From assembly GCA_028290305.1 (NCBI GenBank), contig JAQGKC010000192.1, positions 1-36,595 on the forward strand: a stretch of DNA of 36,595 nucleotides, read 5' to 3'. A program made the position numbers and the translations under genes. The DNA is from Bradyrhizobium sp. Lineage in GTDB: Bacteria > Pseudomonadota > Alphaproteobacteria > Rhizobiales > Xanthobacteraceae. Of the stretch, positions 1 to 8,568 are shown in pieces (within the stretch, counting starts at the first letter, position 1; every line of letters begins with the position of its first letter). Below the pieces are notes generated by a model. It saw only the letters and a program-made list of their open reading frames with translations, was not told where the DNA came from and did no database searches.

Positions 1-531
1 GGCGCTTCGAGAAAGGCCAGCAACAACGCATACTCGCCTTTGCTCAGCGCGATCGGCGTCGCATTGGGATCGAACAGTCTTCGGCCACGCCGTTCGAGTT
101 GCCAGCCCTCGAATCGATATCCGCCTCTTCCGGATCACGCGTTCGTGCAACCCGTTCCATTTCCTGCCGCCGCAATACGGCACGGAGGCGGGCGAGCAGT
201 TCCCTGAGGCTGGTTTTACAATATAGTCGTCCGCCCCGAGTTCGAGGCCGACGATGCGATCTATTTCGTCGGGACGATGACCGGTCGTGATGATGACCGG
301 AACATCCGAGTGCGAACGAATTTCCCGCAAAAGAACCAGCCCATCATCCTGACCAAGCCTTAGATCCAGGATTATGAGGCTGGGAGGGGACCCCGCAAAA
401 TGGCGATTGAACTCTGTCCTGTTTGATGCAGATTTCGCCGGCACATTGTTATCTTCCAGGTATTTGATCACCATTTGTCGTAGAGAGGGGTCATCATCAA
501 CGACAATGATATGGCCGCAATCCGCAAGCAT
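1..531 (-). pseudogene. OmpR-family response regulator, frameshifted and cut by the window edge
   Basis: The reading from 531 downwards gives a receiver domain: an acidic pocket in IIVVDDDPSLRQ, the phospho-acceptor region LIILDLRLGQDDG, the TTGH switch region and GADDYIVKP with its conserved Lys. Just after KP the frame is lost. LRELLARLRAVLRRQE continues in a second frame, and the winged-helix domain (GGYRFEGWQLERRGRRLFD, then LSKGEYALLLAFLEA) lies in a third. At least two indels, near positions 215 and 130, therefore separate receiver, linker and DNA-binding domain. The DNA-binding domain runs off the left edge. An intact relative would be a two-component transcription factor. Sequencing error is possible, but two breaks in one gene favour a true pseudogene. 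The partner kinase is not in the window. Confidence 0.75.
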
Positions 532-721
532 GAATTGATCTCTCAATTTTTTCCGTCACTAAGCGGTGTTGTTTCAATTCGTCACGAGGCGGTATTTTCA
601 CAGCTTGAATTTAACTCGACAGTTATTTTGATATTATCGCGCAGATCGTATTTAAGACGCCGTCGCTTGAACGTCGTGTGTCGACGACGCACTTTCGCCT
701 GTACCAGCGCGCACTATTCCA

Positions 722-1696
722 TCATCGGAGCTTTTGATCATATCCGGCGTGTGCACCAGGCGAATGACCGAACCGATTGCGGAATCTTCGTGCGAAATGC
801 GCATAATCGCGAAAGCCGCAGGCATAGGCAATCTCGCTTAGGGGCTTGCCCGTGCGAAGCAACGCGCGCCGCTGCAGAAGATGCGCGGCATGACCCAAGC
901 GAAGCGAATAGATGAATTCGCTGCAGGTGGTGCCGCGCTCGGTAAACAGCTTCTGAACGTAACGTAACGAGATCCGCGCTGCGACAGCTACCTCGTGGGG
1001 TCCGAAGTCCGGATCGGAAAGGCCGTCTTTTATCACGCCGCAGATGCGCTCGAACAGCTTGTCCGTCGAACACGAGATGGGCCGGGGATCGGACGATGTA
1101 AACAGGGCACCGACGAGATCGTAGACGGCCAGTTGCATGTAGAAATCGGCAGACGAGAACGCTGCTTCGGTCTCGGCATCACGAATGAGGTTGAAGAGCA
1201 GGCGGCCAGCACGCGTTCCATGCCCCTTCAGACCACCCTGCGGCTCGAAACCTAAATGGGACTGCACCGACTTCCGCGGCAACCGAAGCGACAACCACTG
1301 CGTGCTTCTGTGACGGGAGAAATATGTCGCAGGCCGGGCCGCATCGACGAGCGCAACATCGCCCGCAGTGAGTTGCACGGTCTGATCAATTTGGGTCAGG
1401 GCCGATCGCCCCGCGACTTGAAATAAAATGAGATAATGGTCCGCTCCCTTGAGGCGAACATCCCTGTGCGTCCGCTCTACTCGATGAGCATAGCAACCGA
1501 GGTCCCCTGCCGCGGGTCTCCATTGGATTTTTACCGCAGTTGCCGCGAGCCCGCATGTACTTAGGGGGCGCACGCAACCGGCAAAGGCGTTGGGTGCGGT
1601 GACTTTCACCTCGCCCCCACAATTTGACCGGAGCAAAGCTCTCCACGCCTCAAAATCCAGTATCGACGTGCTTTGAACACCGTCGCTCTGAAGCAT
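722..1696 (-). CDS. AraC-family transcriptional regulator
   Basis: The protein has about 324 residues. The N-terminal ~200 residues resemble the AraC-binding-like sensor domain of FeaR/NbdR-type regulators (for example LKGADHYLILFQVAGRS and LTAGDVALVDAARPATY). The C-terminal ~100 residues form the double helix-turn-helix, ending in the typical LSEIAYACGFRDYAHFARRF. The ATG at 1696 is preferred because GGAG stands six bases before it. An in-frame ATG at 1717 has no such site. It is transcribed away from the cupin gene at 2178, so that gene is the natural target, but no operator was identified. The effector is unknown; relatives often respond to small aromatic or amine compounds. The family call is firm and the ligand is open. 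Confidence 0.88.
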   Translation of the reverse strand: MLQSDGVQSTSILDFEAWRALLRSNCGGEVKVTAPNAFAGCVRPLSTCGLAATAVKIQWRPAAGDLGCYAHRVERTHRDVRLKGADHYLILFQVAGRSALTQIDQTVQLTAGDVALVDAARPATYFSRHRSTQWLSLRLPRKSVQSHLGFEPQGGLKGHGTRAGRLLFNLIRDAETEAAFSSADFYMQLAVYDLVGALFTSSDPRPISCSTDKLFERICGVIKDGLSDPDFGPHEVAVAARISLRYVQKLFTERGTTCSEFIYSLRLGHAAHLLQRRALLRTGKPLSEIAYACGFRDYAHFARRFRNRFGHSPGAHAGYDQKLR

Positions 1697-2177
1697 TATC
1701 GTCTCCGTCGTCTCCATTTTGGAGCACTTCGGTCCCGGAGGTGGAGTAAAGCATCCGACTGGGTCTTTTCAAGTCTCAGGGACGTGATGAATTGTGATCA
1801 GAGTTGCCGCAAGCGCCGGAAGCGAAATTAGGACTTGCATCCTGAGTTGTTCGCAAGCGCGACCGCTCGCACTGAGCCGGTCGGATTATGGCGGCTTATG
1901 TCGAGGAGGCGTACAGGGCGCGCGCGCCCGCCGTTCCACAGTTTAGAAGTCCCGACCTGCTTTTCGCTTTCGATTCGAATGGCTACAATCGGGAGGCAGT
2001 ACAGCCGCAAGATTTTCCGATGTTTCAATTGTAACCCCTTCGTCAGGCTGTTGAAACACGCTTGCAACATATGGCCATCATGCTCTTCAAGCGGGCTGAC
2101 GCGTCTGCGAGACGATACCCATGATCGGTTTGCCGTGTACGCTTGCGCCGGCTCACGGCGATGAGAGGCTCCCTGAG
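1697..2177. other. Divergent intergenic region between the AraC regulator and the cupin gene
   Basis: This stretch of about 480 bases separates two divergent genes and should hold both promoters and any AraC-type operator. Open frames exist on both strands (about 1828-2217 minus and 1835-2164 plus), but neither has a recognisable motif or good ribosome site, so I treat them as non-coding. No clear direct or inverted repeat stands out. Confidence 0.4.
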
Positions 2178-2675
2178 ATGTCGAAGATGAGGTCGGACAC
2201 ACACGAAATATTCTCACCGCAGCAGGATTTGCGGCCGGGCAACCAGTATCTGACCGAGGTGACCGACGGCGATGGCGATTACTGCGTGATGCTCTGCACT
2301 TTGCCCCGAGGTGTGGTCGTGCCTCTGCACAGCCATGCGGATCGTGAGACCTTCTATGTCATTTCTGGAAATCCAGACGTCTTTCGAGGTGATCATTGGG
2401 AAACGCTCAGCCCCGGAGATGTGATCGATGCGCAGGACGGCATCAGGCACGCCTGGAGAAATTCGTCCGGGTCTGCCGCTTCTATGCTTTGCGTAACGAC
2501 TATGCGAATGGCCCGTTTCCTTCGTGATGTCGCGGTCGATGACGGTTCCGCCGATCCGCGGGCGGGTGCCCAACGTTTCCTAAAGCTCGTTCAGGAACAC
2601 GGGTACTGGCTGGCAAGTCCGGAACAGAATGCCGCCATTGGGCTGGACATCAATTGGGCGATGATGGCAAACTAG
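2178..2675 (+). CDS. Cupin-domain protein
   Basis: A protein of about 165 residues with one cupin barrel. Cupin motif 1 is seen as PLHSHADRETFYVISG, with the two His and the Glu that usually bind metal. Motif 2 is seen as PGDVIDAQDGIRHAWRN, with the last metal His. The C-terminal tail (about residues 110-165) is helical and outside the barrel. The ATG at 2178 is chosen because homology-like sequence begins soon after it, although the ribosome site is weak. An upstream in-frame ATG at 2121 would add unconvincing sequence. It faces the AraC gene across a shared promoter region, suggesting a regulator-target pair. Small cupins may be dioxygenases, isomerases or binding proteins, and the reaction cannot be read from the sequence. 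Confidence 0.8.
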   Translation: MSKMRSDTHEIFSPQQDLRPGNQYLTEVTDGDGDYCVMLCTLPRGVVVPLHSHADRETFYVISGNPDVFRGDHWETLSPGDVIDAQDGIRHAWRNSSGSAASMLCVTTMRMARFLRDVAVDDGSADPRAGAQRFLKLVQEHGYWLASPEQNAAIGLDINWAMMAN

Positions 2676-2792
2676 GTTCTGGGTGGGCTTTGGCCTGCTA
2701 ATTGGAGGCCAAGACTCACTCTGCGTCCCCAATTTTGCAAGGGCCCAGGGGATTAGTGCCAGACAGTGGCATCGTGCTCGGGCCATTCGACT

Positions 2793-2868
2793 TCCGTTGT
2801 TGGCACATTTCGGACCTCACGCGATATCCGACTTGAGTCCGGAATGCGCACCAAAGCGGACGTCCGCC
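2793..2868. repeat. Dispersed intergenic repeat, copy A
   Basis: About 75 bases starting TCCGTTGTTGGCAC and ending near CGGACGTCCGCC. It matches 25873-25948 over its length with scattered differences (shared blocks include TCCGTTGTTGGCAC and ACTTGAGTCCG). I recall this element as common in Bradyrhizobium genomes, where it gives rise to many spurious small ORFs. Copy A lies between the cupin gene and a decayed dctP remnant. Confidence 0.7.
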
Positions 2869-2883
2869 GACCACTCTGAATTT

Positions 2884-3009
2884 ATGATGGGTTCACCTCG
2901 ACACCACGTTGCTATCCACGGTCACCGTCGCTCCGATCAGTATCTGTGGTGGCAGGTTGCCGAATACACCTTCGACGGCTTCATGATCCGCTTGCGCACG
3001 CGCGGCTGA
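2884..3009 (+). pseudogene. 3' remnant of a TRAP transporter binding-protein gene (dctP paralogue)
   Basis: The last ~25 codons of an open frame ending with TGA at 3009 read DQYLWWQVAEYTFDGFMIR plus a short basic tail. This lines up with the C-terminus of the intact DctP encoded just downstream, YQWFQVAEVSYDNFMAR, sharing QVAE, the aromatic residues and D-FM-R. The sequence around the two stop codons is also alike (CTGATTACGCCT against CTGATCACGCCT), and both genes are followed by a strong terminator. Upstream of about 2920 the similarity fades, and a dispersed repeat lies in the space where the body of the gene should be. I infer that a tandem dctP duplicate was deleted, leaving only its tail. 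It cannot encode a functional binding protein. Confidence 0.65.
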
Positions 3010-3032
3010 TTACGCCTGAGCCAGCGTAAACG

Positions 3033-3066
3033 AAGCCCGGTCTCCGTCGGGAGACCGGGCTTTTTG
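3033..3066 (+). terminator. Rho-independent terminator after the dctP remnant
   Basis: A GC-rich stem AGCCCGGTCTCC / GGAGACCGGGCT with a four-base GTCG loop is followed by TTTTT. It reads on the plus strand and lies 24 bases after the stop codon of the dctP remnant, which supports a formerly real gene there. Confidence 0.85.
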
Positions 3067-3172
3067 CGTTGCGGTACGCCAGTTCGTCGTGGAATTCCCC
3101 AACCGGATGTTCCATGCTCCGGACAAGCCTCGAAACGAAGGCTGCGGACACATCATCAGGGGGAGGGCTTAA

Positions 3173-4261
3173 ATGAAACGACGAGACTTTATCAAGGTCA
3201 CCGGAATAGGTGTCGCGGGCGCCGCAACCATGGCCGCGCCGGCGATCGCGCAATCGATGCCGGAGATCAAATGGCGCATGACGACAAGCTGGCCGAAATC
3301 GCTCGATACGCTGCACGGCGGCGCCGAGCAGATGGCCAGGGCGGTCGGCGAAGCCACCGACAACAAATTCCAGATCCAGACCTTCGCCGCAGGCGAAATC
3401 GTTCCAGGCCTGCAGGTTCTGGACGCCGTCCAGAACGGCACCGTCGAACTCGGGCATACCGCGTCATACTATTACTTCGGCAAGGACCCCACCTTCACCT
3501 TCGGCTCATGCATCCCGTTCGGACCAAACGCGCGCCTCAGTCAAGCCTGGTACATGCTGGGCGGCGGCAAGGAGATTCTGAATCAGTTCTACAAGAGCTA
3601 CAACGTGACTTCGCTGCTCGCCGGTAACACCACCTGTCAGATGGGCGGCTGGTTTCGCAAGGAGATCAACACCGTCGACGATCTGCAGGGGTTGAAATTC
3701 CGCATCGGCGGTTTCGCCGGTCGCGTGATGCAGAAGCTCGGTTGCGTGCCGCAGCAGCTTGCCGGTGGCGACATCTATCCCGCGCTTGAAAAAGGCACGA
3801 TCGACGCGGCGGAATGGGTCGGCCCGTATGATGACGAGAAGCTCGGCCTCTACAAGGTCGCTCCGCACTACTACTATCCCGGATGGTGGGAGGGCGGTCC
3901 GATGCTGCTCGCCATGGTCAATCTCGACAAATGGAATGCGCTGCCGAAATATTATCAGAACGTGCTCGAACAGGCCGGTCATTTCGCCAACAACTGGATG
4001 ATGGCGAAATATGATGCCGTCAATCCGCTGGCTTTGAAAAAACTGCTCGCTGGCGGCACCAAGCTGCATGCGTTCTCGCCGGCCATCATGGAAGCAAGCT
4101 TCAAGGCGACAAAAGAACTCAACAACGAAGTCGCCGCGACCAACCCGAATTTCAAGAAGGTCTATGAGTCGCTGATGGCGTTCTCGAGCACCGGCTATCA
4201 GTGGTTCCAGGTCGCCGAAGTCAGTTATGATAACTTCATGGCGCGTCACGCACAGAGCTGA
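3173..4261 (+). CDS. dctP: TRAP transporter periplasmic substrate-binding protein (DctP family)
   Basis: A 362-residue extracytoplasmic binding protein of the TRAP mannitol/chloroaromatic-type group (FcbT1-like). The N-terminus MKRRDFIKVTGIGVAGAA, followed by an APAIAQS cleavage region, is a twin-arginine (Tat) signal, suggesting export in a folded state. Mature sequence such as WRMTTSWPKSLDTLHGGAEQ and LKFRIGGFAGRVMQKLG (the Arg region that pairs with a substrate carboxylate) is typical. The ATG at 3173 follows a strong GGGGGAGGG ribosome site. Length is normal for the family. The membrane partners dctQ and dctM lie just downstream on the opposite strand and converge on it, so the binding protein has its own promoter. 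Substrate is unknown; 2-oxo or hydroxy acids are common for this group. Confidence 0.92.
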   Translation: MKRRDFIKVTGIGVAGAATMAAPAIAQSMPEIKWRMTTSWPKSLDTLHGGAEQMARAVGEATDNKFQIQTFAAGEIVPGLQVLDAVQNGTVELGHTASYYYFGKDPTFTFGSCIPFGPNARLSQAWYMLGGGKEILNQFYKSYNVTSLLAGNTTCQMGGWFRKEINTVDDLQGLKFRIGGFAGRVMQKLGCVPQQLAGGDIYPALEKGTIDAAEWVGPYDDEKLGLYKVAPHYYYPGWWEGGPMLLAMVNLDKWNALPKYYQNVLEQAGHFANNWMMAKYDAVNPLALKKLLAGGTKLHAFSPAIMEASFKATKELNNEVAATNPNFKKVYESLMAFSSTGYQWFQVAEVSYDNFMARHAQS

Positions 4262-4285
4262 TCACGCCTTGGCCATTCGGCGAAC

Positions 4286-4319
4286 AAAAAGCCCCGGAGC
4301 GAAAGCTCCGGGGTTTTTC
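4286..4319. terminator. Bidirectional terminator between dctP and dctM
   Basis: The inverted repeat CCCCGGAGC-GAAA-GCTCCGGGG is flanked by AAAAA on the left and TTTTT on the right. It can therefore stop transcripts from both converging genes, dctP (plus) and dctQM (minus). It lies 25 bases after the dctP stop and about 20 bases after the dctM stop. Confidence 0.9.
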
Positions 4320-4338
4320 TTTGAAAGAACCCGAACCG

Positions 4339-5943
4339 TCATTGTTTTGCCGGTGGACCAAAATCCAGCGGTGGAAGTTCGATCTGCGGAACATCGATCT
4401 TGATCGAGTTAAGGTCGACGTTGACGGGCTTGTCGAGCAAGCCGGTAACCGTGATGGGGAAGGCGATCACGAGCACGACCATGATCACCTGCAATCCGAC
4501 CCAAGGCAGGGCGCCCCAATAAATGTCGGAGCTCTTGACCTCTTTCGGTGCGACGCCGCGCAAATAAAACAAGGCAAAGCCGAACGGCGGATGCATGAAC
4601 GATGTCTGCATGTTCACGCAGAGCATCACGCCGAACCAGATCAGCGCGGCATCCGGACCCACGACCGGCGCCAGGATTTTCTGGGCGATCGGCGCGATCA
4701 TCGGCAGGATGATGAAGGCGATCTCGAAGAAATCCAGAAAGAACGCCAGGAAGAAGATGAAGAGATTGATGAAGATCAGGAATCCCCAGACGCCGCCGGG
4801 CAGGGAGGTCAGCAGGTGTTCCAGCCACACCCCGCCTGAAACGCCCAGGAACACCACCGAGAAGCAGGTCGAGCCGATCAGGATGAACGTGACCATGGTG
4901 GTGATGCGCATGGTCGTCTCGTAACCCTGCTTGATCAGATCGCGCAGCTCGGGAATGCGAACGGCCTCGAGGCAAATCCAGACCACCGCCAAATAGGTGA
5001 TGGCAAAGGCCGTCTTGAAGAGAAGCCCTTCCGTCATGAAGATGCCGACGATCGTGCCGATGCCGCCGGCGATCACGCCGGCGATCAGAACTTTGCGGCC
5101 CGTGGTGCTGAAATCCTTGCTGTGGATCGCCGCGAGCACAATCGCGCCGACGGCGCCCATGGCGCCGGCCTCGGTCGGCGTCGCGAGACCCATCATCATG
5201 GTGCCGAGCACGACAAAGATCAGCACCGCCGACGGGATGATGCCGAGCAGGCATTTGCGCCAGAGTGGCCATCCGGTCAGCGTCAATTCGGTTTTCGGTA
5301 CCGCCGGCAAATAGCTTGGCTTGACGATGCCGAGCACAAACGTATAGCCGGCAAACAGGAATATCTGGAAAATGGACGGTCCCCAGGCGCCGAGATACAT
5401 ATCGCCGACGGATTTGCCGAGCTGATCGGCCAGCACGATCAGCACCAGCGACGGCGGCACCAATTGGGTGATAGTACCGGAAGCCGCCAGCACGCCCGTG
5501 ATGTAACGGATGTTGTAGCCGTAGCGGATCATGATCGGCATCGAGATCAGCGCCATGGCGATGACCTGGGCCGCCACCGTGCCGGTGATGGCGCCGAGGA
5601 TGAAGCCGACCAGGATCACCGAATAGCCGAGGCCGCCGCGGATCGGCCCGAACAACTGGCCCATCGAATCCAGCATGTCTTCCGCAAGACCGCATCGCTC
5701 CAGGATCGCGCCCATGAAGGTGAAGAAGGGGATCGCAAGCAGAAGTTCGTTCGACAGCACGCTGCCGAATACGCGGCCTGGAATCGCCTGAAGAAAATTC
5801 AGGTCGAAGAAGCCAAGGTGAATCGCAAGGAAGCCGAACGAAAGCCCGACCGCGGCGAGCGTGAAGGCCACCGGGAAGCCGATCAGCATGGCAATCACCA
5901 GGCCGCCGAACATCAGCGGCGGCATCATTTCCAGCGAAATCAT
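4339..5943 (-). CDS. dctM: TRAP transporter large permease subunit (DctM family)
   Basis: A 534-residue, very hydrophobic protein with about twelve or more membrane spans, the ion-coupled translocation subunit of a TRAP importer in the inner membrane. Family-typical stretches include IPFFTFMGAILERCGLAEDM and the LVPPSLVLIVLADQLGKSVG loop, plus GLATPTEAGAMGAVGA. It is longer than a classic ~430-residue DctM and resembles the FcbT3-type group, with an extra central segment around residues 280-350. The start codon overlaps the end of dctQ by four bases (ATGA), so the two are translationally coupled. A proline-rich acidic C-terminal tail (about 25 residues) follows the last span. The call is secure; the substrate is not known. 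Confidence 0.93.
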   Translation of the reverse strand: MISLEMMPPLMFGGLVIAMLIGFPVAFTLAAVGLSFGFLAIHLGFFDLNFLQAIPGRVFGSVLSNELLLAIPFFTFMGAILERCGLAEDMLDSMGQLFGPIRGGLGYSVILVGFILGAITGTVAAQVIAMALISMPIMIRYGYNIRYITGVLAASGTITQLVPPSLVLIVLADQLGKSVGDMYLGAWGPSIFQIFLFAGYTFVLGIVKPSYLPAVPKTELTLTGWPLWRKCLLGIIPSAVLIFVVLGTMMMGLATPTEAGAMGAVGAIVLAAIHSKDFSTTGRKVLIAGVIAGGIGTIVGIFMTEGLLFKTAFAITYLAVVWICLEAVRIPELRDLIKQGYETTMRITTMVTFILIGSTCFSVVFLGVSGGVWLEHLLTSLPGGVWGFLIFINLFIFFLAFFLDFFEIAFIILPMIAPIAQKILAPVVGPDAALIWFGVMLCVNMQTSFMHPPFGFALFYLRGVAPKEVKSSDIYWGALPWVGLQVIMVVLVIAFPITVTGLLDKPVNVDLNSIKIDVPQIELPPLDFGPPAKQ

Positions 5944-6479
5944 TGCGTCGGCCTCTCGTATTTCGCATCGATCGTGACCTGGCCCTGCAGTGCGGCGATG
6001 CGCTTGATCACCTCTGAGACGCCTTGCAACGCCAGCATCACGAAGCCCGATGGAATTACGAATTTGATCGGCCAGCGGATCAGGCCGCCGGCATTACCCG
6101 ACATTTCTCCAACGGCGTAAGCTTGATGGAAGAACGGCCACGACAGATAAGAAAGCAGCAGACAGGACGGGATCAGGAAGAACAGCGTGCCGATCAGATC
6201 GAGCCAAAGCTGGCCGCGCTCGGAAAGGAACAAATAAAAGATCTCGACCCGAACGTGTTCATTGCGCTTGAACGTATACGACGCGCCGAACATCACGAGG
6301 ATTGCGAACATGTACCATTGCAGTTCAAGCCAGCCGTTCGAACTGTAGCCGAAGGCATAACGGATCATGGCGTTGCCGGCGCTTACGAGACAGGCGGCCA
6401 GCACCAGAAAATTACAGATGTATCCTATTTTCTCATTGATCTGGTCGATAGCCGCGCTAACGGCCAACAATGGGCGCAT
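5940..6479 (-). CDS. dctQ: TRAP transporter small permease subunit (DctQ family)
   Basis: A protein of about 179 residues with four predicted membrane helices: near residues 15-37 (IGYICNFLVLAACLVSAGN), after WLELQWYMFAILVMFGASYT, around LIGTLFFLIPSCLLLSYL, and near FVIPSGFVMLALQGVSEVI. The motif WLELQWYMF and the charged segment KRNEHVRVEIF are hallmarks of DctQ. The ATG at 6479 is chosen because GGGGAG lies about eight bases upstream. A longer reading to 6506 adds nine residues without support. It forms a two-gene operon with dctM through a four-base overlap and would partner the DctP encoded at 3173-4261. Confidence 0.9.
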   Translation of the reverse strand: MRPLLAVSAAIDQINEKIGYICNFLVLAACLVSAGNAMIRYAFGYSSNGWLELQWYMFAILVMFGASYTFKRNEHVRVEIFYLFLSERGQLWLDLIGTLFFLIPSCLLLSYLSWPFFHQAYAVGEMSGNAGGLIRWPIKFVIPSGFVMLALQGVSEVIKRIAALQGQVTIDAKYERPTQ

Positions 6480-6778
6480 CGTGTTCTCCCCGGCGCTCGT
6501 CACCAAAACGCGCCGATCGTTTCAACAGGCATCGCTTCGCCAGTGCGTGCCGAACGCGCAGAGCCAAGGCTCATCCGCAGGAGCGATTGCAAGATAGTTT
6601 CCCCCCAATAGCGCTTCTGCTGTCTTGGCCGCGCATCAGGCGCAGTGGCTTATTCAGCCGGGCTAGCGTGAAGCCGGGGCACCATCTCAGCGCGACGTGG
6701 CGCCGTCAATTGGAAAATGGGCAAATTGACGCGGGATCAAGCGGTTGCAGGGCTTGGTGAATCCGCGGGCAGGCGGGC
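6480..6778. other. Intergenic region between moaA and dctQ
   Basis: About 300 bases lie between the end of moaA and the start of dctQ on the same strand. It should carry the dctQM promoter. I see no convincing gene, repeat or strong terminator here; short open frames lack motifs. Confidence 0.4.
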
Positions 6779-7813
6779 TCAGCCGCCGGTGACGCTCATA
6801 TGGCGGCTGACGCTCGGGCGGTTGTGCCGGCGATCGATGATGAAGTCATGGCCCTTCGGTTTCAGGCCGATGGCGCGATCGATCGCCGCGCTGAGCAGCT
6901 CGTTGTCGGCGGACGCCCGCAGCGGCTTGCGCAAATCGGACGCATCCTCATGGCCGAGGCAGGTGTGCAGCGTGCCGGTACAGGTGATCCGCACCCGATT
7001 GCAGGACTCGCAGAAATTGTGCGTCATCGGCGTGATGAAGCCGAGTTTGCCGCCGGTCTCGCTAATGCGAACGTAACGCGCGGGGCCGCCGGTGTCGTCG
7101 GCGAGATCGGTCAACGTGTATTGCTGGGCGAGACGCGCGCGAAGCAGCGACAGCGGCAGATACTGGTCGATGCGGCCTGCGCCGATGTCGCCCATCGGCA
7201 TGACCTCGATCAGCGTCAGCGCCATGCCCTTGCCGTGCGCCCATTCCATCAGCGAGGGGATTTCATCCTCGTTCATGTTCTTCAGCGCAACCGCGTTGAT
7301 CTTCACGGCGAGGCCCGCCGAGCGAGCGGCCTCGATGCCGGCCAGAACCTTGTCGAGATCGCCCCAGCGGGTGATGGCCCGGAATTTCGCCGGATCGAGC
7401 GTGTCCAGCGACACGTTGATGCGGCGGACCCCGCAGTCGCGCAATTCGCTGGCAAAGCGCGCCAGTTGCGAGCCGTTGGTCGTCAGCGTCAGTTCGTTCA
7501 GGGCACCGGTGCCGAGATGGCGCGACAGCGAGCGCACCAGCGACATCACGTTGCGCCGGACCAGCGGTTCGCCACCGGTCAGCCGCAACTTTCGCACACC
7601 CTTGGCGATGAAGGCCGAACAGAGCCGATCGAGTTCCTCGAGCGTGAGCAGGTCGGCTTTGGGCAGGAATGTCATGTCTTCCGACATGCAATAAAAGCAG
7701 CGCAGGTCGCAGCGGTCCGTGACCGATACCCGCAGATAGCTGATCGTCCGGCCGAACGGGTCGGTCATCGGACGAGACAACGATTCCAGGGGACTCAGTA
7801 AGGGTCCGTTCAT
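6779..7813 (-). CDS. moaA: GTP 3',8-cyclase MoaA (molybdenum cofactor biosynthesis)
   Basis: A 344-residue radical-SAM enzyme. Together with MoaC it converts GTP to cyclic pyranopterin monophosphate, the first step of molybdenum cofactor synthesis in the cytoplasm. The N-terminal 4Fe-4S motif is CDLRCFYC (Cys35, Cys39, Cys42). [12 protein letters not shown] is the SAM-binding GGEP motif. The C-terminal cluster motif is [20 protein letters not shown], and the chain ends in the Gly-Gly tail (SVTGG) needed for catalysis. Length is typical. ATG 7813 is used; an internal ATG 15 codons later (MTDPFGR) is also possible. No moaC or moaE is nearby. Nothing resembling a Moco riboswitch was recognised upstream. 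Confidence 0.96.
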   Translation of the reverse strand: MNGPLLSPLESLSRPMTDPFGRTISYLRVSVTDRCDLRCFYCMSEDMTFLPKADLLTLEELDRLCSAFIAKGVRKLRLTGGEPLVRRNVMSLVRSLSRHLGTGALNELTLTTNGSQLARFASELRDCGVRRINVSLDTLDPAKFRAITRWGDLDKVLAGIEAARSAGLAVKINAVALKNMNEDEIPSLMEWAHGKGMALTLIEVMPMGDIGAGRIDQYLPLSLLRARLAQQYTLTDLADDTGGPARYVRISETGGKLGFITPMTHNFCESCNRVRITCTGTLHTCLGHEDASDLRKPLRASADNELLSAAIDRAIGLKPKGHDFIIDRRHNRPSVSRHMSVTGG

Positions 7814-7925
7814 TCAACCGGCCTTGTTGCTGCGGCAGTCGCCATGATCGCACGACTGCGCAGTCACAATGTATGCATCATGTCGTTCGCATACAATCGG
7901 CACGTCATCGGTGCAGTGCAAGCAA

Positions 7926-8414
7926 TCAGCGGGGCGGCGGAGGAGCCGCGGACGGCGGCGCTTGAGACGGCTCGGGGAACGGCGATTCCCCATCAGGCGG
8001 CGGCGCTGCGCCTGCCTTGGGCTTTTTGGGCTTTTTCGGCCTCAGCATTTTGCGGGCGGCCTTCGGCGGCGGGCCCGCCGGCTGAAGTTCCGCGACGACC
8101 GGATTGGGATCGATGTTCGTTGACGCAGGCGAAGAGAAATCGCCGGGGTTATGGACCACCTGCACCGGGATGGTGGCCGGCTGGAACTTGTTCATCGTGT
8201 ACGTCACCGAGAACCCGGCGTCGGGAGCTGCCACCGCGACCGTGCAGGGCGTCTTGCAGCCCGGCCCCATCGAGGTACGGGCATCGGCGCCTTGCGGCGT
8301 CGAATCAAGCTGGACCTGTACGGTTGGCGGCGTCGGCTTGAAGTAGTCCATGGAAAACGAGGAGCAGCCCGCCAGGCTGAAGCCGGCTGCGGCAATTACG
8401 ATGACACGGCGCAT
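7926..8414 (-). CDS. Lipoprotein with PEGA-like domain, proline-rich tail
   Basis: A protein of about 162 residues. The N-terminus MRRVIVIAAAGFSLAGCSS is a signal peptide with a lipobox (LAGC), so the mature protein should be lipid-anchored from that Cys. The middle (about residues 35-100; STPQGADARTS and CKTPCTVAV followed by FSVTYTMNKFQPATIPVQV) resembles a PEGA-type beta domain carrying two Cys. The C-terminal ~45 residues are a basic then proline-rich, low-complexity tail (KKPKKPKAG, then APPPP). ATG 8414 is used; a TTG two codons upstream is the alternative. It follows gph on the same strand with about 150 bases between. Function is unknown; a cell-wall role is suggested only by the domain type. 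Confidence 0.8.
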   Translation of the reverse strand: MRRVIVIAAAGFSLAGCSSFSMDYFKPTPPTVQVQLDSTPQGADARTSMGPGCKTPCTVAVAAPDAGFSVTYTMNKFQPATIPVQVVHNPGDFSSPASTNIDPNPVVAELQPAGPPPKAARKMLRPKKPKKPKAGAAPPPDGESPFPEPSQAPPSAAPPPPR

Positions 8415-8568
8415 GATCAATCCGTCACTTTAGTGCGGCTAACTGCCACAATCCCCGGCGCGACCATAGGAGCGTCGGGACAGCGGCGCAACCGTGCGGG
8501 GCTCGATCGTTAAGTGATGGTTAATGCTTGAGATAAGTGATCTGAAATATCGACACAAGATCATGTAC

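Noticed and set aside
1828..2217. Open frames on both strands between the AraC and cupin genes
   Set aside because: No recognisable motif, weak ribosome sites, and mutual overlap; treated as non-coding.
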